Assembly: GCA_964017065.1 (NCBI GenBank)
Contig: OZ024788.1
Span: 2,641,809-2,705,808, forward strand
Source of the DNA: Haliclona indistincta
Taxonomy: Eukaryota > Porifera > Demospongiae > Haplosclerida > Chalinidae
Direction of reading: 5' to 3'
DNA length: 64,000 nucleotides
The stretch's first letter is position 1. Every line of letters starts with the position of its first letter. Position numbers and translations under genes: made by a program. Shown piece by piece: positions 11,304 through 22,108 of this stretch. The notes beneath the pieces were generated by a model that saw nothing but the letters and a program-made list of their open reading frames with translations, was not told the DNA's origin and ran no database searches.

Positions 11304-11483
11304 ATAAATATGAGCGCTTAAAGTACGCTTGCGCTAACGCGGTATTCGACCACGCCAAGACCACACCAGCTGTGATCTCATGCGTGCAGCCAACTATTAC
11401 TAAGGTTTGCTATGAAAATAATTATAACAATAGTACTGTATAAACAGCTATTCTTATGTTTTATGAAAGCAGGTAGATAATAG

Positions 11484-12066
11484 ATGGCCACAAGAATCAG
11501 AAGACGGTTGTCCTATGATGCTGGTGGTAGTCAGCCGGTCGTTGGAGAGTCGAATCAAGTACGTGTATGTACACTTTGTAGCCAGCAACATCCACTCACA
11601 AGCCAAGTTCACACATGGCAAAACGAAAGAGCCCGTGAAGAGGCTCTAAATCTTGGTATTGTACCAAGCGACATAATATGCCGCGCATGTCATGATGATA
11701 TCCGTAGGATTTCCGTTGATCCCAGTCACGTCCCTAGATGGGAGAAAAAAAGAGAAACGGTAAAATGCTGTGTACTTGGCTGTACAGACACATGCCACAG
11801 CAAACTACATGTGCTTGATGTCAACCAACACTTGGATAAGTTACACAAAGAAGTACAATTTGCTGAATCGCAAAACATACCTTTCCCAACTCCCCTTGTA
11901 GCCGTCATTACCACTTTGTGTACCAAGCAATCCAACCACAGCAAAGACAATGTGCTACATGTGAAGTGTACGTAACGCACGATACATCTAGGCATTGTCC
12001 AGATGCTGACAAAATCAAAAAGCACCTGCATGAAAATGCTGGTTTTGAAGGTTTTGGTTTTTGAAA
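11484..12066 (+). pseudogene. Cys-rich zinc-binding-like protein, paralog 1
   Basis: Starts MATRIRRRLSYDAGG and carries Cys pairs VCTLCSQQH, ICRACHDDIRR and CCVLGCTDTCH, separated by conserved PRW. It is clearly homologous to the frame at 13927-14859 on the other strand. After IPFPTPL the + strand frame drifts; a one-base shift (cttgt for ctttgt, near 11898) restores homology (CSRHYHFVYQAIQPQQ, CATCEVYVTH, CPDADKIKKHL), then the frame ends in a ggttttgaaaatgctg microsatellite. The function is unknown; the Cys spacing suggests DNA or protein binding by zinc. Association with TIRs suggests a transposon gene. Confidence 0.6.
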
Positions 12067-12348
12067 ATGCTGAAAATTTGAAAATGCTGGTTTTGGTTTT
12101 GAAATGCTGGTTTTGGATATTGAAGACACCCAGGAGTTGGATTCGGATTGGTCAGATCTAGACAGTAGTAGCGAGACAGATGATGAATTTGACTCATGAA
12201 TGTACATGTAAACAGTATGACAGTGCCTTTATTAACAGTATTACTTATTGTATCTATCATTTTCAACATCATAAATAGTATGACAGTGCCATTTATCCTC
12301 CATTTCTATGTTACTTAAAAATAATTCACAGTTGTCATGCTTGTGACC

Positions 12349-12450
12349 GTGGGGAAAAATTTTATCAGAACAAATACGCTCTCAAAACAGGTAAAATACT
12401 TCATACAATAATCAATGCACAACATACCCAAGATTCGAGTTGTTTCGCTA
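12349..12450 (+). repeat. Direct repeat, right copy
   Basis: Second copy of the block described at 11193-11303, sharing gtggggaaaaattttatcag and a downstream gttgtttc segment. Confidence 0.4.
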
Positions 12451-12776
12451 CATCCCCGGAGTATGAGAGTATCTTCTGTTCGACTCCCTTAAGACGCCAT
12501 GTTGAACTCCTGTCATACCCGCGACGAAAACGCAGAGCAAAAGCCGAATGAAGTCAAAATAACTTGAAGAAAATAAGCAAAACTTCCTCTTAGAGCTTTA
12601 TGACAATGATTCCAGAGATCTAATCACACGTACAGTGTACAGCAAACCGTTCTTCACAGGCAACCAGACACAGCCAAAACGCGCCATTTTGTTGTTTATG
12701 TTGACGTCATCGTGATTATAAATTCTGCGCTTGGCGACCTGACTGTCTGGTGCTGCCTTTTATGTGTATTCTTTTT

Positions 12777-13280
12777 GAATCGCACTATGTACAGTGAACC
12801 CCTGGGGGCGTGTCCCGTTTTCACGCCATCAAAGCTTACATACAACTAAACCCAAAACCCTAAAAACCTTCTCCTAACTGCGCAAAGTCGGGAGGGTCGT
12901 CCTAAACCTAAGGATCGTCGAGAGGGTTGTCCTAACCCGGGCCTTCGGCCCTTGGAAACCTAAGGATCGTCGGGAGGGTGCTCCTAAACCGGGCCTTCGG
13001 CCCTTAGTAAGCCTAAGGATCGTCGGGAGAGTCGTCCTAAACAGGCCTCACTAGAAATGGAGCTAAAAACTTATTTTTACTGAAAAAAAAACAACAAAAA
13101 GTATACATTCAGTGGGAATCGAACCCTAACCGATTGCATTACAAGCCACAATACTAAACCGCTGAGCCACCGAAACCAACTGACCGGTTAGTGCTGCAAA
13201 CAAGCCTTTATAGCGATTGTGTACGCGCGGGCACGTAGTATAGACACGCCCCCAGGGGTTCACTGTATATAGTGCGATTC
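12777..13280. mobile_element. TIR element enclosing a SINE-like composite repeat (504 bp)
   Basis: The termini are inverted: gaatcgcactatgtacagtg on the left, and cactgtatatagtgcgattc on the right, continuing through cccctggggg on both sides, about 37 bp. Nearly all of the interior is the reverse complement of the composite repeat described at 37.8-39.5 kb (hairpin ggccttcggcc units plus a tRNA-like head), so one element carries or captured the other. Confidence 0.75.
13111..13177 (-). repeat. tRNA-derived SINE head (pol III A and B boxes)
   Basis: Read on the - strand, the segment has an A box TGGCTCAGCGG and a B box GGTTCGATTCC at tRNA-like spacing, followed by T-rich sequence and hairpin units. 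A second copy in + orientation lies at 37845-37905 (TGGCTCAGCGG, GGTTCGATTCT). This indicates a tRNA-derived SINE head rather than a functional tRNA, because no clean acceptor-stem pairing is seen. Confidence 0.65.
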
Positions 13281-13629
13281 ATTATTTTTATTGTACTTTT
13301 CCCTCCGCGTTGTTAATTTTAATGATATTCACGACTTGTTGTTGTCAGAAGAAGACAGTCGAGTTCGACAGAACAGTCGAGTCGCCAACGGCAGAAGTCA
13401 CGTGAATTAATTTTTTTGATGACGTCATTTGTTGTGCTCAGTTCCGCTGTGTAATGGCCGTTTCGTTGTCTATGAACAAGGACCTGCCCTGCTCTTCAGA
13501 AGTAAAGAATCGTCTTAGATAAGGTTTTAGTGCGTTCTCCAAAGACTCTTCTATCGTCTTGAGTGGTTTATGTACTGCTGCTGATTGATGGTCGGCCGTT
13601 TCACCGTTTTCAAAGCGATAGCGTGAAAA

Positions 13630-13701
13630 ATGGCGGATCACAGGAGGGGGTTGTCAGCTCGACAGCTTCCAGAGGATACTTCAGAACAACTCAAGTTTCA
13701 A
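13630..13701 (+). CDS. Possible first coding exon
   Basis: ATGGCGGATCAC opens a 24-codon frame (MADHRRGLSARQLPEDTSEQ and four more residues) that ends exactly at a strong donor, CAA/GTAAGT. No second exon was identified, so it may be a chance frame. It lies inside the TIR element on the strand opposite to the Cys-rich protein. Confidence 0.25.
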
Positions 13702-13926
13702 GTAAGTATTACTCACAACATTAATGCATATGTTGAATGTACTTTGAACGTAAAATCTACAGCGCAAACAATTTCCTGACGACTAGTGTAGGTGCTTATA
13801 GTGTTGTTATTAATACAAAGTAGATTTAAAATAGATACAAAACACGAACAGTGGATACAATAGTTTACTTTAGTTAAAATATAGTGTCTGAGTCAATATT
13901 CTCTTCTTCACTCTCACCAGCAATGC

Positions 13927-14859
13927 TTACTTCATCTTCAGACAGTAGAGAATCAAGAAATGAGGTAAGTGTTTCTGAGAGTTCCAAATTATCTCATTAG
14001 CCATTAGTATTTGATTTTGTTGTTGTAAAAAAAAGTCATGTACATCAGGGAGAAGAATTGCTTGTTGGTGTAGTAGCTGTTCACCAACATGGGCAATAGT
14101 AGCATTGACTGCTACATCACACGCTCCTTGCATTGTGGTAGGCTGATACGTACGTGTATGCTGTTGTACTTCTTCAATTAATAACTGTAGGTCACCATCT
14201 CGGCTTATTTTCTTCTCTTCTTGTAAAATAGTAAGATGGGCCTTGTAGTATGTGAAGCATACCTTGTCCTCTGGCAGAAGCGTGCCATTAAAATCAGTTG
14301 TTTTTGTTAGGTGCTCTTTAATTAAATCTGCATTTGGGCATTGCCGTGTAATTGCATGCCTTAGCGAAATTCCGCATGTTGGGCAAAATATTTGCCTTGG
14401 TTGAATTGCGCTGTATGCTATATGGTAGTGCTGAGAGCATAGCGGAGTTGGGAAAGGTATGCTATTGTTTTCGAACTGAAGGGTTGTACTTTATAAAAGC
14501 TTCTTTGCGTTGTCACTGTCAATGAGTTTACTGTGCACCACATGACATGTGTCAGCACAATCTTTAACACAACACTTTTTTTCTTGCTCTTTTCTCCACC
14601 TAGGTTTCAAATCAGGATTTGCCACTACTCTACGTATATCATCCCGACAAGGACGACATACTGTATCATTTTGGGTGATACCATACTCACTCACAACACT
14701 TCGGGCTTGAGTGCTTTGCCATGAGTGGACAGTGCTCGTATACTGGTGTGTTTCTTTACAAAGTGCACATACTAATGCTGGATCACAATCTTCCTGATCA
14801 ACACTGGCGCCGGCCTGACCATAGGACAATCGCCGCTTGCTTCGAGTACTCACAGACAT
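13927..14859 (-). pseudogene. Cys-rich zinc-binding-like protein, paralog 2
   Basis: Starts MSVSTRSKRRLSYGQAG at 14859 and matches paralog 1 through VCALCKETH, TVCRPCRDDIRR, PRW and CCVKDCADTCH. Near 14470-14510 two small frame shifts occur (one at cttttataaa). Beyond them the homologous frame continues (QFENNSIPFPTPLCSQHYH, IFCPTCGISLRHA, QCPNADLIKEHL) into Gln-rich sequence (LLHQQAILL, FFLQQQNQIL). This copy is longer than paralog 1 and retains a C-terminal part. Zinc binding is an inference from Cys spacing; no named family was recognised. Confidence 0.6.
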
Positions 14860-15392
14860 GATTTCTACCCAAGACCCTACATACACAAACAATACACTGT
14901 ATACTATGCTAATTGGTTCAAAAGTAATGTTATCGTAGCTGTACCACAACGTTACCTTAGTACGGGTGCCTATTCAATACTCCATGAATACATGAACACG
15001 TGCGGTGCTATACTTTTTTCTGTGTGCTCGGGAACAACTCCAGATTTTTACTAACATTACATCTACAATTGAACTAGCTATAACAAAAAAATTGTAAAGA
15101 TTTGTCCAGCGCAAACAATTTCCTGACGGACTTTAGGCAGACGGTCGATTTTCGCGTTTGTTGATATTTACCACGGTGTGTACAAGTCACGAACGCGCAA
15201 CTTGGAGAATAGATAAAAGAATATATGATGATTATGCATTCCAAAAATAAATAGAATACAATCAATGTGTCAGAAGTTATGCATTGCTAAAGCCACTCCA
15301 CAGAACCGCCATAGCTGCGCGAAAGTGGGCGTCATCAAAAAATAAATTTGTATGGGCTTCAATTGACTTCCGGTCTGTTGGCGACTCGACTG

Positions 15393-15932
15393 AGCTACTA
15401 CCATAAGTTGGCTCAAACTCGTGCGCTGCTAGCTACACAACTGTACAGGCAACTAATCGTTCCTTGTTGCGCGTGTGGGACGTTGTTCTCAGCCTGTTTC
15501 GATGTAAAAGTTTTTGTCAGGTCTTGCTAACTTACAACAACAAACGATGAAGACAAAGGTAATCGTTTTTAGTTTCTTAAAAGCTGAACTTTTGCATGGT
15601 GCTATTTTGTTTGGGATAAGTTCATCACAACAGAGTTTTCGTCGGTGAGTTTGCCGCTGGTGAGCTTAGTCAGTGGAGAGTTTTGTCAGCTTGTAGTTGT
15701 TTTGTCTCATTAGAGAAAAGCACCGATTACTATTCAACAGTTCTATTATCGATAGCTGTTCTTTTGCATGCTGGGTATTTTATAGTGTCCAGACGTTTAT
15801 AACATCTGGAAAATAGGCGTGAATTTGCTGGAATACATCGCCTGTTTCAGCCTATATTCTCGTCTTACTGGCGAAAAGCCAAGCGAAAAGGTTGTGTGGT
15901 TATGCCTGAGACATTGTTCGACACAGCTAATA
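15393..15932. other. Flank shared with 20.4 kb; no gene
   Basis: The first 90 bp (ctaccataagttggctca, gcgctgctagctacacaact) match the reverse complement of 20415-20470. The remainder shows no supported gene. Confidence 0.45.
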
Positions 15933-16033
15933 GAGGTTGTGCGTGTGACGTCACGAATCACGTGCGCTCGTTGAGCGGACATTATGAGTGTCAATTGATT
16001 GTTCGGCTGAGTGTCAGTGTATCAGAGATTGGA

Positions 16034-17529
16034 ATGGGAAAGTGCTGTTGTGCTCCAGGTTGCAGCAACCGATTTACTAAGAACTGTGGCTTAAGCTTCT
16101 ACCGGTTTCCAACAGATAGAGAGAGAAAGAGAAAGTGGATTTCTGCGCTAAGAAGAGAGCCGGACTGGGAGCCTACAGTCTACTCGTGGCTATGCAGTGC
16201 TCATTTCGTTTCTGGCGCTAAGAGCAACGACAAGATCTCACCAGATTTCATTCCATCTTTATTCTCACGTGTAGACCATCTTGCTAAGCGAAAGGCAGAA
16301 GATAGCCTTTCACGATATGAAAGGGCGGCGAAGAGAGCTAGGCAAAGAAAGGAAGCAGAGAAAGAGAATCGCGAGAAGCAGCGCCTCAGGGCAGCAGATT
16401 CATCTCTTGTGGAAAGCGCTGCCGCTCCTTTTAGCGAACCCCTGGAGAGTTTGGCATTAACCAGTGAGTGCTGCTCAGCACCCAGCGATCGTGGTAAAGC
16501 TACTTCGTCATCGGTACAATGACTGAATTGATCAGCAAAGAGATTTCCGATTTGCAAATTGAGTGTCAACATCTTCGAGACGACACTATTATCTTGAGAA
16601 ATGGTCTGAAGTCTGGGTACATTTGGCTTAGTGAGGAATTTCTTTCCGGAAATGATAAAAAAGTCAAATTCTATACCGGAATTCCAACTTTTGACCTTCT
16701 TAAGGTACTTTTTACGTTTGTCAGTGTCAGTGTGCCTAGTCAAGCTAATTCTACACTAAGCAACTTTCAGCAGTTTGTGGTGGTGCTGGCTAAACTTAGA
16801 TTAAACTTAACCAACCAAGATATCGGTTATCGTTTTGATTTGCACCAGACAACTATATCAAAAATGTTTAAGAAATGGATTAACATTATGTACATAAGAC
16901 TAAAACCATTGATAAAGTGGCCTGAACGAGAAAAACTCCTAAAGACTATGCCGGCAGAATTCAAAAAAAAATTTAAGAAATGTGTAATAGTTGTTGACTG
17001 TTTTGAGATATTTTGCGAGAGGCCAACTAGCTTAGAGCCTAGAGCCCAGACTTGGTCAAACTACAAACAACACAACTCTGTGAAATTTCTGATCGGTATA
17101 GCTCCGCAAGGTGTGATATCTTTTATATCAAATGCATGGGGCGGCCGAGTGTCTGATGTGTATATCACTGAGAATTGTGGAGTTCTAGACAATCTAATGC
17201 CCGGAGACTTGCTATTAGCTGACAGGGGGTTCACCATTCAAGACAGTGTAGGACTGCTTTGTGCAGAAGTGAAAACACCTACCTTTACTCGCGGAAAAAA
17301 CCAGCTTAGCAAATTTGAGGTTGAGTCTTCAAGACAACTGTCTCGTGTCAGAATTCATGTTGAGAGAGTTATCGGAGTTATTCGCCAGAAATATACAATG
17401 CTACAGTCCACACTACCTATAAATGTAATTATGTGTAATGGTAAAGAAGAAAGAAGCATTATTGATAAGATTCTTACTGTATGTTGTGCTTTGTGTAATT
17501 GTTGTGACTCTGTTGTTAACTTCAACTGA
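16034..17529 (+). pseudogene. THAP-domain DDE transposase, copy 1 (one frame break)
   Basis: MGKCCCAPGCSNR begins a THAP zinc finger (C-x3-C, then WLCSAHF with the distal Cys-His, and the IPSLF end motif). A basic coiled coil follows (RYERAAKRARQRKEAEKENR). The frame stops at 16522 and the homologous frame begins at 16519 (ATGA overlap), so one shift separates the DNA-binding and catalytic parts. The catalytic part has HTH-like LTNQDIGYRFDLHQTTISK and the DDE residues VVDCFEIFCERP (D), LLADRGF (D) and HVERVIG (E), as in DDE_Tnp_4 transposases. The overlap could instead reflect coupled reading or an assembly indel. Confidence 0.8.
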
Positions 17530-17610
17530 TTATTCAGCATTATTGTTTACACAAGTCATGTACTACATGTACTATTGAAACACTTTGTGGTTATGTAATA
17601 ATACAATAGA

Positions 17611-20207
17611 TCACTTCTTCTTTCTACAGTCTGGACAGTACCATTTTCCTTTTGGTATTTCCTCTATTTTAAGGCAGTTAGTATGGAACCAAACAATTGG
17701 ACACTCTTTACGTTCACACCCGATCATTAGACCCTCTTGTTCTTTCCTGCAATAGCACCATACATTCGAAGGTACAACTGATGTTGGTTGAGATGGAACC
17801 TGTGACTTAGTATACCACTTTCCTAGTAATTCTGGCAAAACACAAAGCTTATAGAAGGAGATTAGTTTCTGCAACACCGGTGCCATGAATTCATCGTTTG
17901 GATAGATTCTCTGTACAAATAGTTCTTTCTCTCTCCACACGACAAAATCACAGTAGTTAGCATTGCTGAGTTTGATTTGAGCTTGTACCTGGTAGTAATA
18001 TTGGTGGTTTTGTTTTAGAAAAATCCCGTCATTCTTTTTCTCAAGAAAGAATTTAGCCTCTGAACTAGCTTCCAAAATAGATTTTTCTTTACAAGAATAT
18101 GGACATTTAATTTCTAACACTCCTGTACCACAACACTCACACGACACTGTTCCATCTGGTGAAGCCCCGAGGAATGGGTAAGCTGGGGTAACGATCAAGC
18201 CACTAGCTGCATGCTCAAACCTGGTATGCTGTGCTGTGCATTGATGGATGTATGCTTGATACGCTGTTCTCTCATGTGCACATCCCCATTGTGTTCCTTT
18301 GGTGCTGAAGCGGTGATCCTCTGGATAGCAAATTGACTTCACTAGTGATTGTGATGGCAAAGCAGGGTCAGTGCATGCAGCTGCTTTGAACCGAGATGCT
18401 GTGATGCGACCGGCTCTTTGTTGGAACCAGAGTTTGGAGTGAGCCTGGTCACGAGTGTGCTTTTCAATGTTCGTGCAATGTTCTGGTGAGATGGACAACT
18501 TGCAAAAACATTGGTCGCATTCTTGGAGGAGGTCTGGATACAACAGATTGAGATTTTCTTTTGCGAAGAGGTCAGTTAGAGGTGGAGGTAGTACACCCTG
18601 CTTGCAGAGAGGTATGTAGCGATCACAATGCCTAGGTACAACGGATAAGATACCTGGCTTACAGTTCTTGATTTTAGATAGGTTGGTGTAGAGATCTTCC
18701 AGTTCTGTTGCAGTTGGTTCAGTTGCAATTGGGCGTTTTGTTTTTTTAGATGAAGTCTGACTCTGATTACTAGTAGTGGTGCTACTGTTACTGGTACTGG
18801 CTGCATCAGGAAGATGTCTCTTTCTGTTTTTGGGCCTGGAAAAGTCGATGTCGGCTATCTTCGCGTACGATACAGATTGGAAAGATGGTGGTAGCCAACT
18901 GCAAGGTAGTGAGGTGCAGGATAGAGTACTTTTTATGCCTCGGTGGGCGGAGCCACGAGGCATACAGTAGTCGTGTTGTCATTCAGTCATTCAGTCATTC
19001 TGTCTGTCTGTCAGTCTGTCGCAACGATTTCTCGTAGCTCGCTGAAAACTAATCGCTGAAAAAAGCAACACGGGTAGAAATCGATACTTGCTCGGATCTG
19101 CATTTTCAGAAGTTTGATTTTAAAGCTTAGTGCGTAAGTTACCGCGTGAATTGCTCACGGCTGGTTCAGTTTTGTAGCGCACGCTGAATGTTAAGCTCTG
19201 AAACTAGCAATGCAAGTAGTACACGGTATTATCTCGCTCTAGAACATGTGAAAACTTTATACGAAGCTTTGTTCGTGAGTTATGGCGCAATTTGCTCACC
19301 GGCTCGCGATCGAGCTGTTGCTGGCGATCTGGAAAGGCAAAGCTATCCATAGGTGACTACCTATAAGCCTATAGGTTAGAATTTCACTACAGGATAGCAG
19401 CACAGGTCCAGAGAAATTGTGTGAGCAAGCTATGGAAGCTATCTAGTATGCATGGGCTGTACTGAACATTATTGTAGACACGCCCAGTTGAATTGTGGTC
19501 AGCACTGATTGGCTTCTGATTGCATAACTATATATTGCTGTACAGAAAGGCTGCAGTTTATTGTGTATGTTTTTTATAAGTTGTCAGTCACTAACATAGT
19601 GTTCAACTAGCAACAGCAGACTTTCATTACTGCTTGTGTATTTCAGTTCAGCGTATTTAGTCAGACAGGCATGTATGCATAACATTCCACCGAGGCATAA
19701 GCACCTTCGGTGCCTAGTTATTCGAGTATTCGCGTCAACTGCGAAGAGAAGAGCAGCAATGTGCGAACATGCTTCTCCGAGGCCTGCTTTGCAGGTACAA
19801 TGCGCACACAGAACTTTGCCGTCTTTCTCCACACCGACCCAGGGTTGCAGGCTAGGAGCAGACAGCTTCTGGGAGTGCCTTACTTTGGCTCGTACTAGGT
19901 ACGAGTTAGCACGAGGAACACTGGCTACAGTTATATTTGCTATCCATCCATTTACGAAGAAGTTGTATGCATCTAGGCTTTTGTAAGATTTTAGCTGGTC
20001 TTGTGTGTAGGTGCTGTGAGTAGTAACTAAGTAGTGGTAAATGTCACCATACTCCACGTTGGGCCAGTGCTGCCAATCCACTGGAGATGTGCTATTCTGA
20101 AGTTGCTGCAGATAAGGGTCTTGAATTCCACCTAACAGTTCCAGTTTTGCACTGTATCGCGAACGCGCAGCGTCGTCAAGCTGTGAATAATATTACTGCG
20201 ACCCCAT
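17611..20207 (-). pseudogene. SWIM-YqaJ-PHD protein, copy 1, split by an insertion
   Basis: Read from 20207 downwards: RSRYSAKLELLGG, VNGWIANITV, and a SWIM zinc finger CAHCTCKAGLGEACSHIAAL. The frame is then interrupted at about 19714 by a repeat and resumes at about 18942 (TLSCTSLPCSWLPPSF). YqaJ-type nuclease motifs follow: RAGRITASRFKAAA, WGCAHERTAYQAY, LGASPDGTV, GVLEIKCPYSC, QAQIKLSNANYCDFVVWR. A C-terminal PHD finger (CYCRKEQ, MIGCERKECPIVWFHTNC, WYCPDC) is absent from copy 2. A TAA lies near the start (20193-20195) where copy 2 has Gly. YqaJ enzymes are lambda-exonuclease-like; a role in processing transposition intermediates is inferred. Confidence 0.75.
18943..19714 (-). mobile_element. 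Dispersed hairpin-ended repeat, copy A, inside the nuclease gene
   Basis: Read on the - strand, it begins with a short palindrome gcaccgaaggtgc and atgcctcggtgg, and ends gtatgcctcgtggctccgcc then caccgaggcata, a terminal hairpin. It shares long stretches (tatgcaatcagaagccaatc, ctgggcgtgtctacaat) with copies at 20.83-22.04 kb. It splits the SWIM-YqaJ frame between DANTR and TLSCTS without an obvious target duplication. Confidence 0.75.
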
Positions 20208-20294
20208 TGCGTCTGACACTCAAAATGGCTTCGTGACTACGGTTGCTACGGGTACTACGTGCGTCAAAGTTGTACGTGCACAACCTCTATAGTT

Positions 20295-20647
20295 TCAGCA
20301 AGTTACTATGCCTATAAACTGCTTTTCAGCTTGAATAAAGACATTTTTGTTGCTCGGTGTAGTCGCCATTGCTGTTCGTGGGCAATTCTTTCCCAACGCC
20401 AACGATTACTTGCCTGTACAGCTGTGTAGATAGCAGCGCACAAGTGTGAGCCAACTTATGGTAGTATCTATAACCATCTAGGCCACGTAACGTGGCGTTC
20501 TGATGCAGTAACGTCTGTTTTTCTGTCGAACTCGACCGGCCTCCTCGCCTGCGCCTCCTCTGACAACAAAAGTCGTGAATATCATTAAAAGTAACAACGC
20601 GGAATGTTTCACGCACGTGACCTCTTTTCCAGTCCCGGTTAAAACGT
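20295..20647 (-). repeat. Repeat sharing both flanks of the 13.4-15.4 kb element
   Basis: On the - strand it holds a ccgcgttgtta / tgatattcacgactt block (matching 13312-13360) and a ctaccataagttggctca block (matching 15400-15480), joined by about 60 bp unlike the 2-kb element. It is therefore either an emptied or a related copy of the same locus type. Confidence 0.55.
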
Positions 20648-20825
20648 TAGAGGAAATGATCGATTAACGGACACCATGAATAATCGGACGCCCTCACAAC
20701 TTTTTCGCGAGATGAAGCGAACGCCTATTCTTGCAGCTGTGAAGCCAGGCCTCCCCTGTACACATTTACACTATTTTAACAACTGGTTGTTTTTGCGTTT
20801 AATCGTAAGGCCTGCAGAATGAATG

Positions 20826-22044
20826 AAAGCACCAAAGCGGTGCTGATGCCTCGGTGCATTTGCACTGCAATGCCATGTCACATACACAGCAACAAACTGC
20901 AGCTGTTATACCTTTCTGTACAGCAATCACAATGCAGTATAATAGTTATGCAATCAGAAGCCAATTAGTGCTGACCACTAATTCAACTGGGCGTGTCTAT
21001 AAAGTTCAACACATACACGAGCGAGATAGCGTCCATAGCTTGCTTACACAATTTCTTTAGAAATACGCTGCTATCCTGTGACTTATCAGCTTCTAGGCAG
21101 TCAACTGTGGATAGTTTTGTCTACGGAGAACTCTAGATCATCAGCAACTACTGTAGCTCAAGCCGGCGAGCTCAAGCTCGAGCTGTAGGCCTTCGAGAGA
21201 ATTTCGCTGGACCTACCAAGCTGTTTTGTAGTAAACGAACTCACTAGCTGTAAGGCAGTCAGCTGTAAACTGTTTTGTCTTTAGAGGAGTCCAGATAGCC
21301 GGGACCAGCCATCGAGGTAAGCATCTCATGCCATAACTCACGAACGGAGCTTTAGAACCAACAATTTATCAATACAGTTCCGAGCAAATAGCGATTTCTA
21401 CCCGTGTTGCTGATATCAGCGCTTGGTTTTTAGCGTCCGATGCGCTATGCCGGCAACGGACAGAATGAAGCACCTAAGGTGCAGATGCCTCGGTGGAATG
21501 ACATTACATCCACAAACACAGCTATCCACCATTCCACAAACACAGCAACTGCAGATGCATGCATACAGGATTTCTGTACAGCAATCACGATGCAGTGCTT
21601 TAGTTATGCAATCAGAAGCCAATCAGTGCTGACCACAATTCAACTGGGCGTGTCTACAATGTTCATTACAGCACACGCATACCACGAGCGAGATAGCTTC
21701 CATAGCTTGCTTACACGATTTCTCTGGACCTGCGCTGCTATCCTGTAATAAAGTCTAACCTATCAGCTTCCAGCCAGTCAACTGTGGACAGCTTTGCCTT
21801 TGGAGAAGTCCAGATAGCCAGCAACGGTAAACAAAGTAAGCAAACCGCGCCATAACTCTAGAACAAAGCTTTGCATGGAACTTTCGCTAGTTCACAACCG
21901 AGATAATATTGAGTTCTACCTGCAGTGCAAGTTTCAGAGCTTACCTTTCAGCGTGCGCCGCAAAAATGGTGTAACAGACAGACAGAACGACAGACAGCCC
22001 GATTACAGTATGCCTCGTGGCTCCGCCCACCGAGGCATAATGAC
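20826..22044 (+). repeat. Two tandem copies (B, C) of the hairpin-ended repeat
   Basis: Copy B runs about 20826-21456 and copy C about 21459-22044. Both begin gaatga..gcacc..ggtgc and atgcctcggtg and share tgcaatcagaagccaatcag and aactgggcgtgtct. Copy C ends gtatgcctcgtggctccgcc then caccgaggcata. A (CA)n run (22045-22068) and a lone terminal hairpin (22075-22108) follow, which suggests serial insertion or slippage at the 3' end. Confidence 0.7.
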
Positions 22045-22108
22045 ACACACACACACACACACACAACACGACTACTGTATGCCTCGTGGCTCCGCCCACC
22101 GAGGCATA

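Larger units (their letters stand above)
13374..15392. mobile_element. TIR element carrying the second Cys-rich frame (about 2.0 kb)
   Basis: The ends CAGTCGAGTCGCCAAC (13374-13389) and GTTGGCGACTCGACTG (15377-15392) are exact inverses. Similarity continues inward to a ttttttgatgacg block. Inside are the - strand Cys-rich protein and a possible + strand first exon. The sequences just outside (tgatattcacgactt on the left, ctaccataagttggctc on the right) recur together at 20400-20605, so the element sits in or near another repeat. Confidence 0.65.
15933..20287. mobile_element. Two-gene THAP-DDE / SWIM-YqaJ transposon, copy 1
   Basis: The element is bounded by GAGGTTGTGC (15933-15942) and its inverse GCACAACCTC (20278-20287), each flanked by TA, consistent with a 2-bp TA target duplication. 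It contains a THAP-DDE transposase (+) and a SWIM-YqaJ-PHD protein (-) converging with about 80 bp between their stops. The combination of an IS5-like DDE transposase with a YqaJ nuclease matches the eukaryotic group I recall as ISL2EU/IS4EU (name from memory). A dispersed repeat is inserted inside the nuclease gene. Confidence 0.8.

Noticed and set aside
13111..13177. Functional tRNA gene
   Set aside because: A and B boxes are present, but acceptor-stem pairing is not seen and the segment continues into repeat units shared with 37.8 kb.
22010..22045. Classical Helitron 3' end
   Set aside because: The hairpin is present, but no CTRR end or A/T insertion site was found, so the family was left unnamed.
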